A stretch of DNA of 38,003 nucleotides, taken from NCBI GenBank assembly GCA_017860135.1, contig JAFNAG010000043.1, positions 1 through 38,003 on the forward strand, given 5' to 3'. Below the pieces are notes generated by a model that was not told the DNA's origin, did no database searches, and worked only from the letters and a program-made list of their open reading frames with translations. Positions within the stretch are counted from its first letter, which is position 1; each line of letters begins with the position of its first letter. This document shows positions 1 to 7,703 of this stretch, in pieces. Position numbers and translations under genes: made by a program. The DNA comes from Acidobacteriota bacterium (GTDB lineage Bacteria > Acidobacteriota > UBA6911).

Positions 1-47
1 GCTCTTCGATCCCTGCTTCACCCAGGCCGAAGCTCAGCAAAAGCTGT

Positions 48-103
48 CACGAATTGCACGAAACAGGCACATGGGACGGTCGGAGAAATTCGTGAAATTC
101 GTG
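48..103. repeat. Short inverted repeat near window start
   Basis: CACGAATTGCACGAA at 48-62 is matched by TTCGTGAAATTCGTG at 89-103, which is its reverse complement with one mismatch in 15. The first 13 bases recur at 24143-24155. No gene is visible in 1-143. The arms lie just past the 3' end of the minus-strand gene ending at 144, so a hairpin in its transcript is possible, but there is no T tract to make it a convincing terminator. Confidence 0.5.
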
Positions 104-143
104 GCTGCTTTGTGGATTCCAGGTTGCGCAAGCAGCCTTAGTG

Positions 144-1040
144 TCAGCGCGGCGGTTTGGCTAGGTGGAGCTGGATGGTCATGCGAACGCCCATAATGGA
201 AACTGTTCCGTACTCCCCGGAAGAGTCCCGGAAGACAAGACGGCGATCGTTCCGGCTCTCGACTTTGAGATAACTGTCGAGATTGTCGAGGACGTGCTGA
301 AAGGTGCGCCGGGCGGCCTGCTCATCGGGATAATCAGCGAGAATCAGGGTATGTTTCCCGTTCGCGTCCCGGTAGTTCCCGGCAACCGCGGTGATCTGCC
401 TGCCCAACTGCAGGATATCTCCCTCGCCCAGAGTGAAAACGGACTGCAATGCATAGGGTCCGCGAATCAGCCGGACGGATGTTGTGTCCAAGCCCGCCTT
501 GGGCAGGATCTGATCGGCTTTCATAGCTTTCTCGCCGGGCAGTCTGGACGCGATGTGACGGGCAAACTCGATCACGTCAGGCTGGATGGTCTTGTCGCCG
601 TCCACATTGTTGATGATGACGTAATGCCGGTCCTTCTTGAAAAGGAGCTGGAATTCGTTCCGCGTGTGACGCTCCGGGAAGGCGGGGGCCGGCGTCTCCG
701 TACCGCAGTTCATGAGGTATATGCCCGTGGCGGCAACCGGGTCCTTCATCCGGTAGATCTCGACTTGAATTTCTCTCGCGGGAAGCCGCGTTGGCATCGA
801 GGGATTCGGCGAAGCGTACGGCTGGACGGTGAGCTGCTCGAAACCGAACTCCAGGAAAATCTCGGCGCCGCCGTCAATATATCCGTACAGGTCCGACGAA
901 GTGAAGATACGGGTTTTCTCCGATTTTCTCCAGATTTTCTGGAAGCCGTCGGGGGGAAGCAATGCCGGATCGTCCGCGTTCGCGGGGCGCCCGGCGGCCG
1001 GGGCAGAGACGAGGAGCGCGAAAAGGAGAAGGACTCTCAT
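144..1040 (-). CDS. Secreted DUF6599-like protein
   Basis: This 298-residue protein starts with a Sec-type signal peptide (MRVLLLFALLVSAPAAG, about residues 1-22), so it should act outside the cytoplasm. Near residues 50-67 it carries LYGYIDGGAEIFLEFGF, which I recognise as the hallmark of the DUF6599 family; the function of that family is unknown to me. The rest alternates beta-strand-like stretches and has no recognisable catalytic motif. Its ATG overlaps the stop codon of the upstream DUF362 gene by four bases, so the two are very probably one operon with coupled translation. The start is fixed by this overlap and by the signal peptide. A maturation or cofactor-related role beside the Tat-exported partner is only a guess. 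Confidence 0.8.
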   Translation of the reverse strand: MRVLLLFALLVSAPAAGRPANADDPALLPPDGFQKIWRKSEKTRIFTSSDLYGYIDGGAEIFLEFGFEQLTVQPYASPNPSMPTRLPAREIQVEIYRMKDPVAATGIYLMNCGTETPAPAFPERHTRNEFQLLFKKDRHYVIINNVDGDKTIQPDVIEFARHIASRLPGEKAMKADQILPKAGLDTTSVRLIRGPYALQSVFTLGEGDILQLGRQITAVAGNYRDANGKHTLILADYPDEQAARRTFQHVLDNLDSYLKVESRNDRRLVFRDSSGEYGTVSIMGVRMTIQLHLAKPPR

Positions 1041-2251
1041 GATTCGATCTGCCTGACTTTGATTCTCCCTGGATCGGCGACTCCGAGGCCGAGTTTTTCC
1101 GCATAGTAAAGGTATTCGGTGAAGCGCGGACTCTCGTTTACCGTGACTCCCTTTTCCTTGCGTTTTGCGACCAGTTCGCGGTGACAGACCATATCAAGCG
1201 CGAAGGGATCGGTGGCGAAGTACAGCGAGTGGTTTGCATACAGGAACTGGGCGTTCTTGTCGGGGCCGCCGTCGTATTGTCCGCGCAGGCCGTCGGTGAT
1301 ATTGAGCGCCAGCTTGTCCCTCAGAACCGGCGCCGCCAGGACCTCGGTGCAGACATTGAAGAACAGCGGGTCGTGCAGACGCCCGGTGTTGCAGATCGAA
1401 CCATAGCTCAGGTTTTTCGTGGCCATCGAAATGCCGCTCCCGGTGTTCTTGTAGGCGGGCAGATTGATGATTTTGGTGAGCTGCCGGGTCAGCAGCTTTC
1501 CGAAGTAGGAATATTCGCCGTTGAAGACGTGCTGGTTGAGGTAGAACTCGTCGTCCTTGTAACCGCGCACTCCCTTGCCGACAACGCCCTTGGCGTAGTA
1601 ATACGCATCGCGGTCAAAATTGTCGATGCTCAGGTGATTCCCGTTCTTGTCCCGCCAGTTGTTGCCACGCTCGTCCATCGTCTGCAGGCCTTCAATCCGG
1701 ACGCCCGGAAATCGTTGCGTGGTGTAGCCTGCGTCGGCGAGCATGTAGTCAAACCGGTCCCAGATCACGATGTTCTGTTTTGGCAGGCCGTTTCCCGCAA
1801 GCCATTCGATCACTGCATCCACGATTTCGTGCCGGGTGTTGATCAGGGGCGGGCCGACAGGGTTCACCTTCAACCCGACGACGTCCTCCCTCGCGAAGAA
1901 CATGCCGAAACTCTGCTTCATGTCTTTCCCGGTCAGGCCTGTGATGCCCTTTTCGACCATCCCCGTGATGACGGCGGCAGCGAATTTGTCTCCCTGGAGG
2001 GAACGCGGGTCCCTCACCTTGACCACTTCGCCGGGGAAAGGTCCGGGAAGAGAGTTCTTTGATTTCGGCACCTTCATGAAATCACCGATGTTTGTCTCGA
2101 CCTTTGCGGGCGGTTTCTTCTCCTGTCCGAAGATGGGAATCCCGAGGACAACGCCGCCGGCTGCGGCGGAGCAGGTACCAACGGTTCTGACAAAGTCGCG
2201 CCGGTTCATGCGCGCCGGGTCGGGATAGCTGACATATCCTGATTTGCTCAT
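1037..2251 (-). CDS. Tat-exported DUF362 domain protein
   Basis: The product is 404 residues. A twin-arginine motif, NRRDFVRTV, lies at about residues 16-24 and is followed by an alanine/glycine-rich hydrophobic stretch, so export in folded form by the Tat pathway is likely. The body contains the DUF362 pattern (VVGLKVNPVGPP followed by a predicted helix, then a D-R-F-rich strand). I see none of the ferredoxin cysteine motifs that some DUF362 proteins carry. I kept the ATG at 2251 because a GAGG element sits six bases upstream; the alternative ATG at 2209 lies closer to the RR motif but has no ribosome-binding site. It is first in a two-gene minus-strand operon with the DUF6599 gene. The biochemical role of this DUF362 branch is not known to me. 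Confidence 0.8.
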   Translation of the reverse strand: MSKSGYVSYPDPARMNRRDFVRTVGTCSAAAGGVVLGIPIFGQEKKPPAKVETNIGDFMKVPKSKNSLPGPFPGEVVKVRDPRSLQGDKFAAAVITGMVEKGITGLTGKDMKQSFGMFFAREDVVGLKVNPVGPPLINTRHEIVDAVIEWLAGNGLPKQNIVIWDRFDYMLADAGYTTQRFPGVRIEGLQTMDERGNNWRDKNGNHLSIDNFDRDAYYYAKGVVGKGVRGYKDDEFYLNQHVFNGEYSYFGKLLTRQLTKIINLPAYKNTGSGISMATKNLSYGSICNTGRLHDPLFFNVCTEVLAAPVLRDKLALNITDGLRGQYDGGPDKNAQFLYANHSLYFATDPFALDMVCHRELVAKRKEKGVTVNESPRFTEYLYYAEKLGLGVADPGRIKVRQIES

Positions 2252-2306
2252 GTGATGCCTCGTTTATGGTTTTCCACTTGACTTAGTGAGTGCGGACTTC
2301 CGCATC

Positions 2307-2487
2307 AGTGAGCACGGGCTTCAGCCCGTGCGCTTTAAAACGCCTTTGCCCTCCCGCCCGGCAGCATTTGCAGCGCCATCGCCGGGGATCGGTCCGGCAG
2401 TCCGAGGCGCCGACCTCGCTCCCACGGAATGTAGAGGCGCTTGGAATTATTCGGTTTAAAGCGCGCGGGCTAAAGCCCGCGCTCACT
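2307..2487. repeat. REP-like pair of palindromes in inverted orientation
   Basis: Arms of 36 bases at 2307-2342 and 2452-2487 are reverse complements with four mismatches. Each arm is itself a hairpin: GCACGGGCTTCAGCCCGTGC at 2312-2331 and GCGCGGGCTAAAGCCCGCGC at 2463-2482. The arrangement (two palindromic units facing each other across about 110 bases) resembles REP doublets or a small non-autonomous element. It fills the divergent intergenic region 2252-2697, where I see no gene. A related hairpin occurs at 24052-24071. No REP-associated transposase is in the window. Confidence 0.7.
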
Positions 2488-2530
2488 TGGCTAAAGCCCG
2501 CGCTCACTTGGCTAAAGCCTGCGCTTACTG
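2468..2530. repeat. 21-bp tandem repeat, three copies
   Basis: A 21-base unit beginning GGCTAAAGCCCGCGCTCAC starts at 2468, 2489 and 2510. The first two copies are identical; the third carries two C-to-T changes. The first copy is the right half of the palindrome at 2463-2482, so the array looks like local expansion of one REP arm. There are no spacers, so this is not a CRISPR. Confidence 0.8.
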
Positions 2531-2688
2531 CTCGGTGCCACGAAATCGTAGCACATCGAGGGATAAGCTGATAGGGTTAACCGGCGAGTTTTGTCCCATT
2601 TGTCTGTTACGTCATCGGACACGGGGAAGCGAAGCGACCCGCAAGCCGACCGACCTGCATTTGCACAAGGCGTCGCCGAATGAGCTGT

Positions 2689-2694
2689 GGAGGT
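2689..2694 (+). promoter_or_regulatory. Ribosome-binding site setting the methyltransferase start
   Basis: GGAGGT lies four bases before the ATG at 2698. The in-frame ATG at 2680 lies upstream of this site and has no such element, so 2698 is preferred. Confidence 0.6.
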
Positions 2695-2697
2695 GTA

Positions 2698-4212
2698 ATG
2701 GAGACTGAGAGCCATTCCGATGTAACTCCCTATGATGAAGTTGCATACCCATGCCGTGCGCACCAGCAAACTCATCCCGATCTGCTTGCAACCCTCGGGC
2801 GGTTGTTCGGCATGCAGCCGGCTCCTGTGGATCATTGCAGTGTCCTGGAAATCGGCTGCGGGGATGGCACGAACCTGATTCCCATGGCGTACAGCCTGCC
2901 GGGGAGCCGGTTCCTGGGGTTTGATCTCGCCGGGCTGCCGGTCGCGCAAGGCTGTTCCGTCGTCCAGAAGCTCGGGCTGGCTAACGTCACCTTGTCCAGG
3001 CAGGACCTGATGGGTTTTGCCCTGGACTCGGGCCCCTTCGATTACATAATCGCGCACGGGTTCTATTCCTGGGTGCCGCTGCAGTTGCGGGACCGGGTGC
3101 TCGAGGCCTGCCGGGCCACCCTCAGCCCGCACGGGATTGCCTACATCAGTTACAATTGTTACCCGGGTGGGTATTTGCGCAGGATGTTGCGCGAAATGAT
3201 GCGGTTTCACGTCCAGCGCGCACCGGATCCCGCGACGAAGATCGGACAGGCTAAAGCCCTGCTGGGGTTCCTCGCCGATGCCCCGGTCCGGACTGACGAG
3301 TACCATCAGATCCTGAAAAAGGAATGGGCTCAGATCCAGCAACGGGATGCCGGCGGTTTCTATCATGATGATCTTGCCGAGGTGAATCAGCCCGTTTATT
3401 TTCACCAGTTCGTTGAGCATGCCGGCCGGCATGGCCTGCAGTTTCTGGCGGAAGCAGAGTACTTCATGATGCAGGACCGCGATCTGACCCAGGAGGCTCG
3501 CCAGGCCCTCGAAGGGCTGGAGAGCGATCGGCTGCTCCGCGAACAGTACCTGGATTTCATCCGGTTCCGGCGGTTCCGTCAGACTCTGCTGTGCCGCGAG
3601 GAGGTCCCGCTGCGGAGTGGACCGGATCCGGCGGTGGTCCCGCATCTCAGGGCGGCATCGTCCGCGCGGGTTCAAGCAGCCGAGACGGGCGCCGATCCTG
3701 CTGCTCCGGTCAACTACTGCAATGAATCGGGCGGGGTCATGACCTGCGGCGATGCGGCGTCGAAAGCGGTCCTGAAGTCTCTCACCGAGGCGTGGCCGCA
3801 CTCCCTGGTTTTCCGGGACCTTGCAGAGCGGGTAGGCGAGGCGATCCCCGCGGCATCGCCGCAGGAGAGCGAGTCTTTGACCGTCAGAGTGCTGCTCAGC
3901 GGGTATGGCCTGGGCATGGTGGAATTGCGAACCTTCGAACCGCTTCTGGCATTCGACGCAGGATGCCGGCCGGTGTGCAGCCCGGTTGCGCGCCTGCAGC
4001 TGTCCACGAGGGACGTCGTGACCAATCTAAGGCATGCGTCCGTGGGCTTTCAGGGCGAGACGATGCGCCGGCTGGTGCCCTTGATGGACGGGACACTCGA
4101 CCGCGCAGAGCTTGCGGTGAGATTGCGGCAGATCAATCCCGACGCGGAGTCCATCGACCTGATTCTGGATGAGCTTATCCGGCTGGCGCTTCTGCTTCCA
4201 TCCGCAGGGTGA
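2698..4212 (+). CDS. SAM-dependent methyltransferase with regulatory domain (PKMT-like)
   Basis: The predicted protein has 504 residues. The N-terminal third is a class I methyltransferase fold with motif I VLEIGCGDGTNL near residues 50-61 and the following acidic strand FLGFDLAG. The middle part matches the methyltransferase regulatory domain type (PF10119): stretches such as YHDDLAEVNQPVYFHQFVEHA and the helical region around FRRFRQTLLCR are typical. The C-terminal region, rich in Leu and Arg, looks like the winged-helix tail found in such proteins. The same three-part layout occurs in rickettsial outer-membrane-protein lysine methyltransferases, so a protein substrate is plausible but not shown. 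The next gene, 48 bases downstream on the same strand, encodes an outer-membrane barrel protein, which is suggestive only. Confidence 0.8.
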   Translation: METESHSDVTPYDEVAYPCRAHQQTHPDLLATLGRLFGMQPAPVDHCSVLEIGCGDGTNLIPMAYSLPGSRFLGFDLAGLPVAQGCSVVQKLGLANVTLSRQDLMGFALDSGPFDYIIAHGFYSWVPLQLRDRVLEACRATLSPHGIAYISYNCYPGGYLRRMLREMMRFHVQRAPDPATKIGQAKALLGFLADAPVRTDEYHQILKKEWAQIQQRDAGGFYHDDLAEVNQPVYFHQFVEHAGRHGLQFLAEAEYFMMQDRDLTQEARQALEGLESDRLLREQYLDFIRFRRFRQTLLCREEVPLRSGPDPAVVPHLRAASSARVQAAETGADPAAPVNYCNESGGVMTCGDAASKAVLKSLTEAWPHSLVFRDLAERVGEAIPAASPQESESLTVRVLLSGYGLGMVELRTFEPLLAFDAGCRPVCSPVARLQLSTRDVVTNLRHASVGFQGETMRRLVPLMDGTLDRAELAVRLRQINPDAESIDLILDELIRLALLLPSAG

Positions 4213-4260
4213 ATTTCCGCCATCTCGTGGTATAGTGCCTCGTTTTTTTCGGAGAAGGCA

Positions 4261-6558
4261 GTGATCCGCTTGCTAGTTTTGTTTTTCCAGTTGTCGCAGG
4301 CCGCCGCCCCGGCCGTTGAACAGGACCGGCCTCACACCTTCGTCGCCCCGCGCATCGAAGCGGCTGCAGTCATCGACGGACGTCTCGACGAGGAGGCCTG
4401 GTCGCAGGCGGCCAGGCTGACGGATTTTTCCCAATATCAACCGGTGGATGGACGCCCGGCCGAAGAAAAGACCGAGGTGCTCGTGTGGTATGCGCCGTCG
4501 GCGCTCTACTTCGGCATTGTTGCCCACGATTCGGATCCCAAATCGATCCGGGCGACGATCGCCGACCGCGACAATCTTGGCAATGAGGATAGTGTCACCA
4601 TTTTTCTCGATACCTTCAACGACCGCCGCAGGGCCTTCTTTTTCACCGTCAACCCATTCGGCATCCAGGAGGACGGTGTCCAGTCCGAAGGTGGATTCAA
4701 CGCGGGCAGCTTCCGGGGAGGGGGGAACTTCCAGGGAGGGACGCTCGACAAGAACCCGGATTACATGTGGGAATCCAAAGGAATGGTTGGCGAAGGGGGA
4801 TATACGGTCGAGGTTCGCATTCCGATGAAGAGCCTGCGCTACCCCGGGAACGGGCCCCAGACGTGGGGCATCAACATCCAGCGAAAAGTGCAGCGCACCG
4901 GATACGTGGATACCTGGACGGACGTGCGCCGTGCCAGCAACAGCTTTCTCGGGCAGGCGGGCTCCATGGAAGGGCTGCAGGACCTGAAGCGGGGCGTCGT
5001 GACGGAAGTGCAGCCTTTCATAACGGCAAGCAAGAACGGAACCCGAACCGAATCCGGTGAATTCCGGAGGGAGGCGATCGAATGGAATCCCGGGGTCAAT
5101 GTGCGGTTCGGTTTCACGAACCTCTCCCTGGATGCCACAGTCAATCCCGATTTCAGCCAGGTGGAATCCGATGCCGGGCAAGTGACCGTCAATCAGAGAT
5201 TCGCCCTCTTTTATCCGGAAAAGCGTCCGTTTTTTCTTGAAGGGATCGAGCTGTTTTCCACTCCCAACCAGCTCGTATACACCCGGCAAATCGTGGATCC
5301 GATTGCCGGCGGAAAAGTGACCGGGAAGGTCGGTCGTTTCGGCATCGCTTATCTCAGCGCCGTCGACGATACCCCCGACGGTGGCCACGCCCTCTTTAAC
5401 ATCACCCGGCTGCGCACAGACCTCGGCGCCGACTCGCTGGCGGGGATCACCTACACCGATCGGGCAGAGACCGGGGACACGAACCGCGTGCTGGCGGCGG
5501 ACGCGCGGCTGACCTTCAAGAAAATGTACTATGTGCAGGGCCAGCTGGGGCACTCCTGGAGTGAACTCGCCGGAGTGAAAACCGGCGCACCGCTGTGGAG
5601 CGCGGAATTCGACCGCACCGGGAGGGCCTGGGGCTTCAATTACAAGCTCAACGGCATTGGAGATTCCTTTGAAGCGCGTTCCGGATTCGTTCCCCGCAAC
5701 GATATCGTGGAGGGTCGCGCTTTCAATCGGTTTACTCTGTACGGTGAACGTGCTGCGTCAGTGGAGAGTTTCACCACGCACTTCGGTCTTTCGCGGATCT
5801 GGAGCTACAGGGACTTCGGGAGTGAAAGGGCCATCGAAGGAGAGGAATCCGTCAGCCTGTCGGCGCAGATGCGCGGCGGCTGGACCCTGCGTGGCGAGGG
5901 TCAGCGGGCGTTTGTACACTTTGATCCGGAGATGTATGCGGGGTACCAGGTGCTGCGAAATGATGGGACCATCGATAGCTTCCAGGTTCCCGGAATGCTG
6001 AGCAACCTGTTCGGTGCAAGCGTCTCGGTGAGTACGCCCACTTTCCGAACTTTCTCTGGCCGGATTGAGGCGGGTTACGCGGAGAGCCCCTTATACCCGG
6101 AAGCCGCTGCCGGCCGCGAGACGGCTTTTTCGCTGACGGCAAGTCTGCGGCCCACCGACAGTGTGCGCGTGGAAGCGACCGCGGTGTTCTCGCAGTTGGT
6201 TCGTGTCCGCAACGGGAGCGAATTCGCACGCACCGTCATCCCGCGTCTGAAAATGGAGTACCAGCCCAGACGCTCTCTCTTTTTCCGCATCATCGGGGAG
6301 TACCGCTCGCAGCGCCAGGCGAGCCTCGAGGATCCACGCACGGGGGAGCTGTTGATCGTGGATGGAGACTACAGCACGCCGCAGAAAATCAACGGGCTGC
6401 GGGTCGACTTCCTCATCTCGTATGAACCTACGCCGGGGACGGTGGCCTTCTTCGGCTACGGCAGCTCCCTGGAAAGCGACCAATCTTTTGGCATAACCGA
6501 CCTGACGCGAACCAGCGACGGGTTTTTCCTGAAACTTGCCTACCAGTTCCGCCGCTGA
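4261..6558 (+). CDS. CBM9-like / DUF5916 outer-membrane beta-barrel protein
   Basis: A 765-residue secreted protein starting at GTG 4261, with GGAGAAGG just upstream. After a short signal peptide, residues about 25-220 form a carbohydrate-binding-module family 9-like domain (VIDGRLDEEAWSQA, then LYFGIVAHDSDP). The rest fits DUF5916: ATVNPDFSQVESD, RFALFYPEKRPFFLEG, then many alternating aromatic/polar strands ending in LAYQFRR, a typical outer-membrane barrel C-terminus with a late aromatic. The family is common in Acidobacteriota and Bacteroidota and its cargo is unknown. TATAGT at 4231-4236 could be a -10 box, but I see no good -35. The CBM9 part suggests binding of a ligand at the surface, possibly a glycan; this is inference. 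Confidence 0.85.
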   Translation: MIRLLVLFFQLSQAAAPAVEQDRPHTFVAPRIEAAAVIDGRLDEEAWSQAARLTDFSQYQPVDGRPAEEKTEVLVWYAPSALYFGIVAHDSDPKSIRATIADRDNLGNEDSVTIFLDTFNDRRRAFFFTVNPFGIQEDGVQSEGGFNAGSFRGGGNFQGGTLDKNPDYMWESKGMVGEGGYTVEVRIPMKSLRYPGNGPQTWGINIQRKVQRTGYVDTWTDVRRASNSFLGQAGSMEGLQDLKRGVVTEVQPFITASKNGTRTESGEFRREAIEWNPGVNVRFGFTNLSLDATVNPDFSQVESDAGQVTVNQRFALFYPEKRPFFLEGIELFSTPNQLVYTRQIVDPIAGGKVTGKVGRFGIAYLSAVDDTPDGGHALFNITRLRTDLGADSLAGITYTDRAETGDTNRVLAADARLTFKKMYYVQGQLGHSWSELAGVKTGAPLWSAEFDRTGRAWGFNYKLNGIGDSFEARSGFVPRNDIVEGRAFNRFTLYGERAASVESFTTHFGLSRIWSYRDFGSERAIEGEESVSLSAQMRGGWTLRGEGQRAFVHFDPEMYAGYQVLRNDGTIDSFQVPGMLSNLFGASVSVSTPTFRTFSGRIEAGYAESPLYPEAAAGRETAFSLTASLRPTDSVRVEATAVFSQLVRVRNGSEFARTVIPRLKMEYQPRRSLFFRIIGEYRSQRQASLEDPRTGELLIVDGDYSTPQKINGLRVDFLISYEPTPGTVAFFGYGSSLESDQSFGITDLTRTSDGFFLKLAYQFRR

Positions 6559-6601
6559 CCTTCCGACAGTATGCGGACGCTGATGCGGCGCCGCCGTTTC
6601 C

Positions 6602-6607
6602 GGGAGG
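6602..6607 (+). promoter_or_regulatory. Ribosome-binding site setting the agmatinase-family start
   Basis: GGGAGG sits five bases before ATG 6613. The in-frame ATG at 6571 would add an arginine-rich tail (MRTLMRRRRFRED) and lacks a comparable site, so 6613 is preferred. Confidence 0.6.
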
Positions 6608-6612
6608 ATATC

Positions 6613-7440
6613 ATGGATTCCGATCGAGGAGGTGACAGGGGAAAGGTAGCCATCACAGGCTTTCCATTGGACAGCAATTCGTCGTTCATGAAAGGCGCTG
6701 CCGAGGCTCCTCCCTTGATTCGGTCTGCGGTTTTCTCGGATGCCTCGAACCTCTGGAGCGAGAGCGGCATCAACCTCGGCGGCGAACTCGCTCTGCAGGA
6801 CGCGGGCGATCTGGCATTCGCCTCCGATATCGACGAGTTTGCTGCCATCGAATCGGCTGTCGAGGCACTCCTGGGGTGCGGCCTGCTCCCCATCGCGCTG
6901 GGGGGCGACCACTCGATTACCTATCCTGTCATTCGGGCGGTCTCAACCCGGCATTCCGGCCTGACCGTGCTCGACTTCGATGCGCATCCTGACCTGTACG
7001 ACGAGTTCCAGGGCAGCAGACGTTCGCACGCATGCCCCTTTGCAAGAATCATGGAGGAGGGGCTGGTGCGCCGGCTTGTGCAGGCGGGGGTGCGCACCCT
7101 CAACGATCACCAGCGACGGCAAGCGGAGAAGTTCGGAGTGGAGGTGATCGAAATGCGGGCCTGGAATGACTCCCTGCCGGACCTGCAATCGCCGCTGTAC
7201 ATCTCCTTTGACCTCGATGTCCTGGACCCGGCATTCGCTCCCGGCGTAGCCCTCCGCGAACCGGGAGGGCTTTCCGTGCGGCAGGTGCTGCATGCGATCC
7301 AGTCGCTGCGGGCGGAAGTGGTTGCCGCGGATATCGTCGAGTTCAATCCGCGCTGTGATCCCGCGCAGATTACCGCATGGGTCTGTGCCAAGCTGGTGAA
7401 GGAGATGGCCGCAAAAATGCTCGAAGGCAATCGCCGCTAG
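6613..7440 (+). CDS. Agmatinase/arginase-family ureohydrolase
   Basis: A 275-residue cytoplasmic enzyme of the ureohydrolase family, which hydrolyses guanidino groups of agmatine, arginine or related compounds with a binuclear manganese centre. The metal-binding motifs are all present: GGDHS (near residue 97), DFDAHPD (near 120) and SFDLDVLDPAFAPG (near 198), followed by EPGGLS. The length is a little short of typical agmatinases (about 300). The substrate-specificity loop around YDEFQGSRRSHACPF differs from textbook agmatinase, so I do not assign speB. It sits 54 bases after the DUF5916 gene. Its stop codon overlaps, on the opposite strand, the stop codon of the peptidase T remnant. Confidence 0.85.
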   Translation: MDSDRGGDRGKVAITGFPLDSNSSFMKGAAEAPPLIRSAVFSDASNLWSESGINLGGELALQDAGDLAFASDIDEFAAIESAVEALLGCGLLPIALGGDHSITYPVIRAVSTRHSGLTVLDFDAHPDLYDEFQGSRRSHACPFARIMEEGLVRRLVQAGVRTLNDHQRRQAEKFGVEVIEMRAWNDSLPDLQSPLYISFDLDVLDPAFAPGVALREPGGLSVRQVLHAIQSLRAEVVAADIVEFNPRCDPAQITAWVCAKLVKEMAAKMLEGNRR

Positions 7441-7703
7441 CCCGCGGCGGGGTTTTCTGCCCAGATCTGCGCAAGATGGACGACGGTTTCCATGGATTTT
7501 TCCATTGCGGCCACCGACAGCCACCCGGTGGGGCCGTGAAAGTCATGGCCGCCGGTGAGGAGATTGGGCGTGGGCCATCCCTTTTCCGTCAGGCGCGAAC
7601 CATCCGTGCCTCCGCGGATCGGCCGCCACTTCGGCTGAAGTCCTGCGCGCTTCGCTGCCTCCCACAAATAATCCGGCACGCGCGTGTCGTCCCCCGCTTC
7701 TAT
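7437..7703 (-). pseudogene. Peptidase T (PepT) C-terminal remnant
   Basis: The minus-strand frame encodes about 88 residues matching the C-terminus of tripeptidase PepT: KRAGLQPKWRPIRGGTDGSR, then PTPNLLTGGHDFHG and a final helix SVAAMEKSMETVVHLAQ. Full PepT is roughly 400 residues, so about four fifths is missing, including most metal ligands. Upstream the frame runs into TAG at 7704-7706, exactly where the tolC-like gene ends (stop at 7700-7702). No start codon with a ribosome site is visible; GTG 7677-7679 is in frame but falls inside the conserved domain. It is read here as a deletion remnant; a misjoined assembly at 7.70 kb is the alternative. Confidence 0.75.

Noticed and set aside
2468-2530. 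Possible CRISPR
   Set aside because: The three repeats are directly adjacent with no spacers and there are no cas genes.
2512-3801. Long open frame antisense to the methyltransferase gene
   Set aside because: No recognisable domain, no ribosome site, and the opposite strand encodes a clear methyltransferase. In GC-rich DNA such antisense frames are common.
4273-5553. Long antisense open frame within the DUF5916 gene
   Set aside because: Composition (His, Arg and Gly-rich) is that of a shadow frame; the plus strand has a clear family match.
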